In this document: in pieces, positions 54,676-64,000 of the stretch | Layout of the letters: the number at the start of each line of letters is the position of its first letter | Numbering within the stretch: position 1 is the first letter of the stretch | From: Hymenopellis radicata | Lineage: Eukaryota; Basidiomycota; Agaricomycetes; Agaricales; Physalacriaceae | Assembly (NCBI GenBank): GCA_015501595.1 | Contig: JADNRX010000030.1 | Location: forward strand, 124,001-188,000 | Length of the DNA: 64,000 nucleotides | Reading direction: 5' to 3' | Made by a program: the position numbers and the translations under genes | The notes under the pieces: generated by a model | Databases searched by the model: none | What the model was told of the DNA's origin: nothing | The model's input: the letters and a program-made list of their open reading frames with translations, nothing else

Positions 54676-57600
54676 CTATGCTCTGATTTGACGTCTCTTC
54701 ATATCAGCTATGATCATCAGCCTGTCGCGGCGATGCCTATTCGACTCCGACCTTTCATCTTCAGAGTCGGACTCGGTCCAATCTCCTTCTGAGTCTGAGT
54801 CGGAAAATCGGAGGGGTTGATCCAGCCATAGCTTGCGCTTCGATTGGACCCAATCCGTGATACTCACTAGAGCATCCTTCATGATACATATGACGTCAGG
54901 AAACTGGTCCTTGTCTATGAATTTGTCGAGCGAGCTCATGTTCAAAATAGCCACAGGACGGCCTATGGACTCTGGAATAGTGAAGCTCTCGCCTGCAAGG
55001 CTTGAGTATACGGGTGCCACGACGCGAACCACAGGCCATTTGCGGTTGCCACCAAGTAGTTGTCGAAACTTTGACTTGTCAAGGGTGCATGTCTGTTGAG
55101 CTTTTAAGGACATTACTGCTATGGGAGAGAGATTAACGTACTGAGTCGTTACCAGGATCCTCTTCGTCGTTAAACGAAGCGAACATATGATCCAGCGTCA
55201 TGTCTTCGAACATCTGCTTCAGTGCAGTGCTAGTAACCACGTCACTGTCAAGGCTAACGCGCAGTTCAATCCATATCGGACTGCCACTTCGCGGTGCTAT
55301 CGCGAAGAACAATGTCGGCGGCGCCGACGGCGGAGTATGAATGCATATGAATGGTTGCTCGTCGCCATCGAGCCAAGCTATCATGTCCTCGGTGCTCTTC
55401 GAGATGTAGGCCAGAGCTGGACGACGCGCGCCACGGACATAGGTGAAGGAGGGAAACTCTTGAGTGTTGGGTTCTCCGGCGGATGGCTTAATGAGTCTAC
55501 AACCTCCTTTCGCCCAATTAGGCACTGCGCCAGAGAATTCGAGTATGTCCGAAAGTGCAAGCTGCGATGAACCAATACTGTCCTATTTCGTTCAATTCGT
55601 CGGTCACACGTCACACGGCCGAAAAAACTCCCCGGAAAAATTCGTCTAAAATCAAAAGAAAAATATTTGGGCCAAAAAATTGCAAAAAAATTCGAAAAAG
55701 TGACGAATTGAACGAAATAGGACAGTACCATAAGCGAAGGTCAGAGCGACGAAAACAGAGGCAGGGAAAGGTTCTCTGAAGGATCGAAAAGCGTCAGAGA
55801 AGTAGTAGCTAGGCTTCAGTGGAGACTCCTTATAATGGAACAAGTGGGCAATTTGGACCAAATAGCACGAATCATCAATGGTAATCCTCTGCATGTCACT
55901 GTCGATGAACCTTCCCAGGCCCGAACGGACTAAAGCCATCTTCTCGGGTCCAAAAGCAATCGCTTGATCACGACCGAGGAGAAGAAGATGTAAAAGAGCA
56001 TCATGACAGGCAGAGAAAACCTCAGGATCTGCAAATAGTTAACAAGGTCACAAACACACAACTGCGACATACCTCTATCAGAGACGGACGGTCTTCCCCA
56101 CGAAGGCCCAGAAATGTATAAGTTTAACCTCAACTCAGGCTCAAAGGCTTCATTATAATCCCAACGCAGACAGTGCCAGTCATCGGGATAATAGCCACTC
56201 GCACTCTTAATACATTCGTTGAGAGCATGATTTGGGACCTGGAAGGCTGATAGCAAGAGATGCCCTACAATGGCAGCAGTGATGCGATGTCTAAGAGACA
56301 GATGTTAGAGAGCCCAAACCAAAAGCAGTATTAGGAATTCACCTCCCGCGACACCATCGCAATACCCTTTCCACGCATAATCGACCCCATGGTTCCTGCA
56401 GAATCTTGGGTGGAAAGTAGCCCTCAACATACGCTCTATGGTGCATGATATCAGACGCGAAATCGCCTGTGTTAGAGCACCACCGCCACGAGCTCCACCG
56501 TGACTCCGGGTCGTCGATTGAGAAAGCACTGGAATCGACTTGGGTCCCAGCCACGACATAGGTCACATCAAAGTCTTTAGTATGCGAGTGCCAAATGCGA
56601 AGAATCACTTTGAGCATAGGCATACCATCCTTATCATCGTCTGAATTCGGAAACAGCGGATATTTCCTGTCGATGAGGTGCACTAATCGGCCAGCGTTGG
56701 CCTGATCAAGGGCAATATACAATGGTTCAGAAAGCAACAGATCGGTGGGGGAGAATAGTTCCTGTAGCGTTTCGCGGATAGCATCGCCGATGACTTCGTC
56801 ATCTACGTACCACTCATCGACTTTCTTGCGAAGTTTAGAAATCGAGTCCGCCAGCTCGGGCGATACGAGGTCTTCTTTCAACTGAAAGCAAAGCCAGAGT
56901 CGTTTATGATCCATATCGTCTTTAATGTCGGTCGATTGTGAAGACGTCAAGAACAATTTGAGGAGCAGAAGACGAGTCAGTAGCGCCCGGCTTGCCATGT
57001 GATGGACCCAATCGTGATAGTAAGCTTTCGAAGGTCGTCCATCATAGGAGGGATAGCGTGGATGCGTCTCAGAACCGATAAATGTAGAATAGAATGCATA
57101 CACTATTTCTGAAAGGTCTTTATGACCCAAGCCGCCGGAATCCTCCGTAAGAGTGAAGAAGAGACCCCAGTGTTGGCAAAGTCCTTCGTAAAGAGAGCGC
57201 GTCTTGCCGGATGCAGACGTGTTTATGAGAAAGCTGTAAGTTGAATCGGATTCAGCAAAATCGACGGACATTATGAATGTACCACATACGTGTGTCTCTG
57301 AGGATAGAAAATATCGTTGATGCGATCGAGAAGAACAGGATCCCGTCCAAATCTACCAAGATCGTGAATCTGCAGCATTGCTATCATGTCTATGTCGCTC
57401 GAGCGAGGGATGACTGGAATGGCAAGAGTAGAGATATGAGCCGCAATTTCTGGATCGATAGGCGGGAGATGGTGTTTCTTTGGACTCTGATAGTAAGGAA
57501 GGTCTTCCTCTTTGGGCACCCATGCACCTGTTGGAGGGAAGACGGTCGACGCAAAAGTAGCGTTGATGATCGTCTTGAGGTCCAGCAAGAAGTCGGCAGT

Positions 57601-57947
57601 ACCTGACAGCAGGACTCTCTCGTTCCAATGGTGCCATTTCGCGGGGTCGTCGCAAACGAGAGCTAGTCAACGCCACGTAAGTAGCTAGCAAGGGCGTTGT
57701 ACTGTGCCATGACTTACGAGTTCTCTCAAGCTTGTGAAGCTCCTTGTTTTCGAACGCGTTAATGAGAGCGGAATGCTGGAAAGGTTGCTCTGTGAGTAGT
57801 TTCGAACATAAAGCGAGGTCTGGAGATCCGCCAGATAGACCACGAAGGGCAGCCACAATCTGAGAAGCGATGGGTATTTTTTTCCACGTAAGTGAACCGG
57901 GTTCCGGGCTCGCGGAATGCTTCGTAAATTGAGGCGTCGACCTGCAT
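54676..57947 (-). pseudogene. P-loop NTPase of expanded fungal family, disrupted by MITE
   Basis: Large multi-exon gene starting 'MQVDASIYEAFREPGTRFTY' at 57947. The P-loop is formed across an intron: '…DIFYPQRHT' joins 'FLINTSASGKTRSLYEGLCQ' (Walker A xxSGKT). A candidate Walker B lies in 'LLLSEPLYIALDQANAGRLV' (…YIALDQA). 'DDPAKWHHWNERVLLSG' and 'VTYVVAGTQV' are typical blocks. This looks like the NTPase group found in many Agaricomycetes and in Crinkler-type proteins; the exact family is unsure. C-terminal exons ('YVRGARRPALAYISKSTEDM', 'ESIGRPVAILNMSS') are of unknown fold. Two lesions: one extra base in the run at 57877-57883, and a 148-bp MITE (55578-55725) that adds an in-frame stop after 'FVALTFAYG'. 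Without the MITE the frame reads on as 'GIGSSQLALSDILEF'. Confidence 0.6.
55578..55725. mobile_element. 148-bp Tc1/mariner-type MITE
   Basis: Perfect 24-bp terminal inverted repeats beginning CTGTCCTATTTCGTTCAATT, flanked by TA on both sides (55576-55577, 55726-55727). A TA target duplication indicates Tc1/mariner mobilisation. The AT-rich core has no ORF. Inserted in a coding exon of the NTPase gene. The 150-bp addition is a multiple of three but contains a stop in the gene's frame. Confidence 0.92.
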
Positions 57948-58600
57948 GTTTGGAAACGGATGAAGAAATTGATGATGAAGAGTTGACTTCAGGTTGCTCT
58001 TTATAGTCGCCTAGGCGGTAACGTAACTCGCCCTTGTCTTAAATTAGACATGATTGTGCCCTGAATGCTGTTGTTAGCTGCTCTTGTTCATGAGAGAACA
58101 ATTAGGAAGCCAGCGACGATCCGGCGATGGACGTTGATGCCAGTTTGAGCGGCACTGCCGAGACGGCATAAATCGAAGCGGCATCTCATTATCCCACGCA
58201 CGGACCACCAGACCGGGTATAAAAACGGCGTTCAAGCTTTGCTTGTTCTTCAGATACATACTCGAACAGGATCTATTCTATAGAAACTGACCGAGTCTCG
58301 CATTTTTATAAATGCCGCATCTCTCAAGTCCAGTCGATGACTTCCACGCTCCCTCGCTCTACAGAGAAATTTGGCCGCTCTTCGGAGCGGTCTCGAGGAC
58401 GTTTGGCGATTCCTTTGAGTGTGTTCGTATGAGCCATTCGAAGGTTTTGCCGGCGAGGCGAGCGTATGTCTGATGGATTCTTTTGTACGAGGCTATCTGG
58501 GGCTTGCCAATGGGCAGCTTTGGGGCTTTTACAAATATTCAGTAGGATATAGGTTTGCAATTGCAGTATGTAGCTGAAACCTCGTTAGCTCAAGAGTATT
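57948..58600. other. Divergent intergenic region
   Basis: About 650 bp between the NTPase start (-) and the oxygenase-like gene (+). Only short frames of 60-80 codons without motifs. TATAAAAA at about 58219-58226 could be a promoter element. No gene recognised. Confidence 0.4.
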
Positions 58601-58619
58601 CTGGTTTACGAACGCAACG

Positions 58620-59931
58620 CGCCTGGCGGAAAATTTCAATCATGGCTCTGGCTACGCGTCTGAGGACGACCTTGAGTTAGAAGGTGATGAAGACGAGCTT
58701 CCTACAGCGGAGGTACGTCTTTGCGATTTTCAAGCATTTTTGCTCACAGCGCGTTGAAGCCACCAACACCCTCACAACGTCTGCGAACAGCACCTCCTCC
58801 GCACCTATCAGCTTCTTCCAACTGTCCACGGCTAACGCGTCGCCTGCCACGCCGGCATCGTGCGCGCCATTTAACACAGGCTCTGTTGCTCTACGACTCG
58901 AAAACCACAGGCAGCGAAGCTCAAAAGCGCGTCGCAGGGCCAAAAGGAAAAATCTCTTGCGGAGTCGGGATCCTCAGTCAAGGGCATCTGTGCTAAACGT
59001 CGTTCGGAGGCGCGGCCCGTTTACTTTCCTGACTTTGACGCCGCGAACCTACCGGTAAACTCTTCAGGGTTTGCAGGACGTCCCCAACAGCTCCCCAAAT
59101 GTCAGCACACTCTTGAGTAGATGGCATGCGGAGGTGATCCAGGATATGGTGGCTTGTATCGGGAAAGGCCGAGGAACACTTACCTTCACCGAGAAGCAGC
59201 GTCATCACAAGCGTGGTCCTTTCCCGGCACTTAACGTCGGCGTCGGCTTTGGAGGAGGACGCAAGGTACATTGTGCGTCGGTGCTATTAATGCACTGCTA
59301 ACTTGCTACGTCTTAGGTTGCAGGTAATATATCTGTCACTAAGAAGACAGGTCGTTTCATGGACACTCCTCAAGAGGCGTTCGTTCAGGCGTTGGTCAGG
59401 CTTCATGCACAGTGAGCATTTTTACCTACTGTCTGTTTGTCCACTAATTGTTGGCTAGGTGTATTCCAAACGTACAATGAAGAGATGTATCGGGAGTACG
59501 CGGCCAACAAGGCTAGCCTTTGCGCGTCTGACGGGGCTCTTAAATGGAATTTCGACAACTCCGTATTTGCCGCCTTGGCCGTCAACTTCAGCGACAACAT
59601 TATCTGCGAGGACCATACGGACGACTCGAATAAACCAGATGGATGGTGTGGTGTAACGTCCATGGGTTCCTTTGATCATCGAAAGGGTGGGCAAATGGTG
59701 CTCTGGGATTTGTGAGTCATCCTCGACTTTCCATCAGGCACCACCAACTTCATCCCTTCCACCTTGGTGCACCATTCGAACCTTGCTATCCAAAATGATG
59801 AGAAACTCTATTCGGCAACACAGTATACAGGTGGTGGGTTGTTTCGATGGGTGTATAATGGTTTTCAGTCGGATAAGCAGTGGTTTCAGATGCAGCAAAG
59901 GCAGATCTTACGCAGCGCGAAGCCATCAGCG
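58620..59931 (+). pseudogene. TET/JBP-like 2OG-Fe(II) oxygenase, decayed
   Basis: Member of a large Agaricomycete family with a double-stranded beta-helix oxygenase core. Acidic N-terminal exon (…'DDLELEGDEDELPTAE'), a basic linker, 'EARPVYFPDFDAANLPVNSS', then 'ALKWNFDNSVFAALAVNFSD' and the metal motif 'ICEDHTDDSNKPDGWCGVTS' (HxD), 'SFDHRKGGQMVLWDL', 'FPSGTTNFIPSTLVHHSNLA' (distal His) and 'KLYSATQYTGGGLFRWV'. A TGA at 59713-59715 stands where a Lys/Arg codon is usual after 'LWDL'; a CGA-to-TGA change would explain it. Frames also switch near 59020-59110 and 59290-59460. The last exon ends with TGA at about 59929-59931. Family role: possible DNA or protein hydroxylation. The start is not resolved. 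Confidence 0.65.
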
Positions 59932-60185
59932 TGAGAAGGATAGGGTGACGCGGTGGGAGAAGGGCGCATTTCTTTCCTCGTTTATTTTCACAACTCTTGT
60001 AGAATCATGTAAACTATCTAGTATCATGAGTGGCTAGAAATAAAACCTTTCGACACGCAAACACTACCGGATTTGCTCCGTTAAGCAGCCGAACGGCGTG
60101 TGAATGTCATCACGTAGCACGTGATCGGCGCGTGAAGGCCTCGCCGTCAACGTTCCCCTTGATCTGCCTCCACCTCCTCCAGAAC

Positions 60186-61361
60186 ATGGAAAACGACCCA
60201 AAACTAGCCAAGGCGCAGTCATTTCAGGATGCCTTCGGGCGTACCAACATCCAGTTAGTCCGGAAGGTTGACGACTGGAACGCAAAGAAACAGGAATTCG
60301 AAGGGCTCGACCTGCACGACACGGATCTACGGATCCCGGCTCATAGCAGCAGACGTCGCGGCGCAGATAGTAAGTGTTCTCTCCTCTCTTATCGATATAC
60401 ACGTCAACTTTTACCAGGGTTCTTCCGCAAACTCAAATTCCAATATCTCGAGCAAAATGCGAAAGATAAATACGTGAAATCCATCGTCAGCAATATCGAC
60501 GATGCACCCATTGTCACTGCAGATGACAACCGACCCTTCAGGCGTTGAACGAGCAGCGGAAACAAAGGCTCAAGGACGCCAAGACGCGGTTAGCGGATAT
60601 CCAGAACAGGATTCGAGAGCTCGCACCGGCGGTCGAGAAAGGTGCGCTTTTACAATCATATATTGTTCGCCTCTAACAACTGCAACAGACTATGCCCACG
60701 TAAAGTCATCCTCTGCCGAAGCGCTTCTCTTTCCCAGAAAATCATCGACGCCCGACTGGCACTGTCGCGTCTCCGCCAAGCGCACCCTCTCCTCGTTTAA
60801 CTCTGCAATCCGCCACTCAGACATCCGAGGAGCTGGATTTAGAGCTGCAGGAACTCGACGATAAGAAGGCTGCTTTGCTGGATAATGTCCGCGAGGTGAA
60901 GGACAAGGTCAAACGGGGCACGCTTAGAAGTCGAAGGGCTCAGGATAGAGCGCGCCGAAGTGGAGAAGAGCGTGAAGGTCGAGGTGGACGATGGCGCTGG
61001 CTTCCATTGTACGACTGGTATGTCGCGTCTAGTGTCTGTTCCCATTTAACACGCTGACACTGTCCAGGTTCACACAGGCTCTGTCTGTCCATCGATCCAT
61101 CACGCACATGGAATCGCTGGAAGCGAGCGCCGACAATGAGATTCGATTGACCTACAAAGTCGACGTGCCTCAACGCCGTCGCGCATCGTATCCATCACAC
61201 TCATCTTCCTCCCTGGTACACGACAGCTGGCTAGTGTCGAAGTTGGTGGTCTGGATAACACCGATATCGATGTCACAGAGGTCATTGACGCTCATGTCCC
61301 ATCCAACGACGCGCCAGGCGTTATTGCCGCTATCTTAGCACGCGTAAGAAACGACGCCTAA
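60186..61361 (+). CDS. SOS7: Sos7-like kinetochore protein (frame-broken)
   Basis: Probable fungal kinetochore coiled-coil protein of the Sos7/Kre28 group, partner of Spc7/KNL1. Start 'MENDPKLAKAQSFQDAFGRT'. The hallmark 'FFRKLKFQYLEQNAKDKYVK' is in exon 2. Heptad-like coiled coils follow ('QRLKDAKTRLADIQNRIREL', 'ELDDKKAALLDNVREVKDKV'), then a C-terminal RWD-like part: 'LYDWFTQALSVHRSITHMES', 'TLIFLPGTRQLASVEVGGLD' and 'VIDAHVPSNDAPGVIAAILA'. Stop TAA at 61359-61361. At least four one-base indels are needed (about 60533, 60932, 60991 and 61170), and one intron phase is off near 60369. Since flanking sequence is well conserved, sequence errors are more likely than a dead gene. Confidence 0.7.
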
Positions 61362-61840
61362 TTATATACGATCTGCGGCTCATGTACTGTACCATTTCCT
61401 TGTAATTATAACTTAGTTTGTAGCCGGGAAGAAGATCTTGTGTTCAGTCTCCAAGCTTCCAGATCAAGCGAAGTAGTACTAGTATGAGCTCGGGCAATTG
61501 TGCATTCAACGTTCTAGTCAAAATGGAGAGCAAAGAGAGATAGCATAGGTATATACGTAGATAGAGAGCATAGTGGAAAGCATTGACTAGCAATAAGAGC
61601 GTTACGAGCATGTAATAACAGTACGAAAGCAGAGAGCATTCAAAGCGTTAACGCGACATCACAAAACTATGGTAAACAGCGATTTTCAAAGCAAAGCAAA
61701 GCGATAGCAAGACGAGAGCAAAACAAAACGGGAAAGCAAAACATATGCAAGACAGCGAGAGAGAAAAGAAACATTCAGATACTTCAAAACATCACATTAC
61801 CATCATCATCTTCATCTTTAAAATTGAGGGAGTTTTCACT
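61362..61840. repeat. Purine-rich low-complexity 3' flank
   Basis: From about 61500 to 61770 the plus strand is rich in AGAGCA / AAAGCAAAG units, a degenerate microsatellite between two convergent genes. No gene seen. Confidence 0.5.
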
Positions 61841-63963
61841 TCAACTTCTGAAGCTGTACGCAAACGGCTGGTGTTCCGTATGCGAGGGTGGGCGCACGAA
61901 GACGTCCGGGAGATTCTCCTGCTCCATCATGATACTCCGTGCTCGACTAGTGTCCGACCTCGCAAGGTTGTTCACATCGGGCGTCAGCGTGCGCCCTTTG
62001 CTCCGACCCACAGACAAGTTCAGAGGTTGCACCTTCTTCCTTGCTCCATCTGGCGGAGGGCTGGCATTGAGATCCCGGTTCTGCAACAACGAGAGCGGCC
62101 GCAGACCCTGCTGTGCTGGCGAAGGAGTCGCTGACTTGGGAGACTTCTTCTTTGGCATAAGAGGACGAACAGCCCGAACGAAGGAGTGCATTCTGGTCAC
62201 GGCATTCGAAGGCTCTGCGCGCTGCTGTGCCGGTGGAGCCGCATTTTCATCCGACTTGATGTAAACAATGCTCGAACGGCGCTTCTGCTTGTTGGTACGA
62301 GGTGCGGGGGTACGAGTAGGCAAAGGCGGTACTTCGTCCCTTCCAGCTGTTTCATATCGGCCAGCGCGATTATTGTGGGGAGTACTCTCGGCCAGGGGGC
62401 CATCTCCATCTTCGATGGCTTTCATGAAGGAAATCCCGTCAATGTCCTTGTCGAACTCGAACAGAGTAACAGTTGAGGCGGCGGAGGGCAGCGGCCTGTC
62501 GATCGTGACCATGGAGTTACGAGCCGTATCAACGTTGTGAGGGACCTCCGCGCGCAATCCAAGCGAGCGAGTAGAAAAAGTCCGACCAAGGTTAGCACCA
62601 TGACGCTCTTCTGGAACGACTTGGAGACCACCAGTCGCGGTAGGAAGATAGCTGGGAACAGAATCAGCACCAAATACAGTGTTGCGGCGTCCAACATCGA
62701 TGTTGCTGGCAGGGGACGTATAAGTTTCCAGCGCACGGCCAATTTCTACAGCCAAAGAGTGTATACCATCCTTGCCGAGTCCGAGGCTAATAAACAGGTG
62801 AGAACATGCTTGCTACAGAAGAGAAATGAAACCAACCTGGGCAGGCTGAAGTGAGCCCTCTTGTGAGACTCCTTCCTAGCCTTAGACATCGCAGCCTTCG
62901 TCCTTGCCGGGGTCGAGTGGAAGTCGGGGGACGGGAAGTCCATGTCCTCGGGACTTCCGTGGCCGAATTCACCCATGGTCAGTTTGCGTCCAGTCTTCTT
63001 GGCACCTTTCCCTCTCGCGGTCCAATCCTCTCTTTGATCTTCATATCCTGTCCAACTTCAAACCGGAACGAGGATAGGAAGCACGCCGGCAGTAAGAGCA
63101 TCGATCTCGTTCAAATCATCCACAGCGCCGAATGAGAAGCCTGATGAATAGGACTTCTTATGTTTAGCAAGACGTGCTGCGCGGACATTAGGCGGGGTTG
63201 GAGGAAGAGGGAAAGCAGGTGGAGGACTAGGCGCGTATCCACGCGGTTCTGTTGGAGTAGACGGTTCCATGACGGATGACACCGAACGAGTTCTGAGATG
63301 GCTCTTCGAGACACGACGGACAGCAGAGGTCAAGGCTTCGTCAACGTTGAGGTCAACATCCTCAAGAGGAGCTTCGCCATCTACATCAAGACCCTGCTTT
63401 TCAGGAGATGCGGAAACTAGCATAGTTCTGGCCAAAGTCGAATAATGGCGCTGCGCAATCATGATCTGCGACGCATATGCCATACTAGCATCACCTCCAG
63501 AGAAGTGAGAACTAGCCTTTGAGTCCTTGCGGATGCGACCGAATTGCTCGCTTGTTTCCGACTGAGGTGTGTTATGGATGGAAGGTGACAGAGAAGAATC
63601 ATCCATCCGAAGAGAAATGGGCGGTGAGAGCTGTGGTTCATCGTCGTCGTCTTCAGTTGGGAGCACAGAGAGCTTGGGACGAGGTGACATCATTCCTAGA
63701 GCACGACCAACTTTACTCTTGCCCTCGACAGCATCACCATTGGTAATCCAAACGTCTCCGCTGCGTCTTCCTTCGACCACAGTAGCATTTGTGCTTGTGC
63801 TGCGCTTGTACTCGCTGGAGAACATAGGTGTAGGGGTACTTCCAATTGGAGAAGGGCCACGCAGAAGGCTCGTAGGAAGCTCTCCACGAATGTCAAATAA
63901 GCCGGAAGGAATGGGAATGGGCGATCGCAACAAAATATTTAAAGCCAGGATGGGGGACGACAT
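61841..63963 (-). CDS. Long disordered Ser/Pro-rich protein, function unknown
   Basis: Three exons, about 650 residues, no recognised domain. N-terminus 'MSSPILALNILLRSPIPIPS' at 63963. Followed by 'GDVWITNGDAVEGKSKVGRA' and 'YASQIMIAQRHYSTLARTML', which is probably a helical conserved segment. 'MGEFGHGSPEDMDFPSPDFH' begins exon 2 or lies within it, then 'ARTKAAMSKARKESHKRAHF'. 'MVYTLWLAVEIGRALETYTS' (exon 3 start) is hydrophobic and may be a helix. The rest is Ser/Thr/Pro-rich with basic patches ('NKQKRRSSIVYIKSDENAAP'), typical of a phosphorylated regulatory protein. Intron borders near 63000-63060 and 62775-62830 are by eye. The true start could lie beyond the window. Confidence 0.6.
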
Positions 63964-64000
63964 CGTCAAGGAAAGGACAAGCAGAATGGAAGATATGGCC

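Overview
This is a stretch of nuclear DNA from a filamentous basidiomycete, most likely an Agaricomycete. Conserved genes are cut by many introns of about 45-60 nt with GT...AG ends (at least two GC...AG). The gene set is ordinary fungal: ISWI, mitochondrial EF-G, SEC13, a Btz-domain protein, a TSR4/PDCD2-like protein and a Sos7-like kinetochore protein. It also includes families typically expanded in Agaricomycetes: a TET/JBP-like oxygenase, an OTT_1508-like deaminase, a 'SGKTR' P-loop NTPase and a Y3-like secreted protein. The transposons are fungal too.

Layout. 1-3850: 3' part of a Ngaro/DIRS-type tyrosine-recombinase retrotransposon (RT-RNase H, recombinase, split direct repeats B1-A2-B2). 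4167-14447: ISWI remodeler (-), mitochondrial EF-G (-), SEC13 (+) and an acidic, possibly Rrn9-like protein (-). 14613-17318: epoxide-hydrolase-like gene followed by an inverted and a direct duplicate of its own 3' end. 17640-20003: Btz-domain protein. 20410-25261: glycine-rich repeat proteins around a deaminase-fold gene, ending with an EF-hand protein. 25324-30669: NmrA-like reductase, secreted berberine-bridge-type FAD oxidase, TSR4/PDCD2-like protein.

30953-53085 is the most unusual part: two head-to-tail copies of one mobile unit (9.75 kb, and 12.38 kb with later insertions). The left edge, the junction and the right edge each carry ACTTA. Each unit encodes, on the minus strand, an XPG/FEN1-like nuclease with a tail of five SUMO-interaction-like motifs, then a Crypton-like tyrosine recombinase. 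Each also carries a decayed, intron-containing fragment of the TATA-binding-protein gene and a long hairpin near its right end. A 1066-bp hAT-type element lies in both units. Unit 2 has two further hAT-type insertions (426 bp and 2184 bp) with 8-bp target duplications whose empty sites are present in unit 1, so the units are real separate copies. A site-specific recombinase inserting a circular copy next to a resident copy would give this arrangement (inference).

53403-63963: Y3-like secreted protein (+), P-loop NTPase broken by a 148-bp TA-flanked MITE (-), decayed 2OG-Fe(II) oxygenase (+), Sos7-like kinetochore gene (+) and a long low-complexity protein (-).

Caution: many conserved genes (SEC13, hydrolase, NmrA, Sos7-like, NTPase) need single-base indels, often in homopolymers, to keep frame. 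This looks more like consensus error than widespread gene death, so frame breaks in the transposon genes should be read with the same care. All splice sites are by eye.
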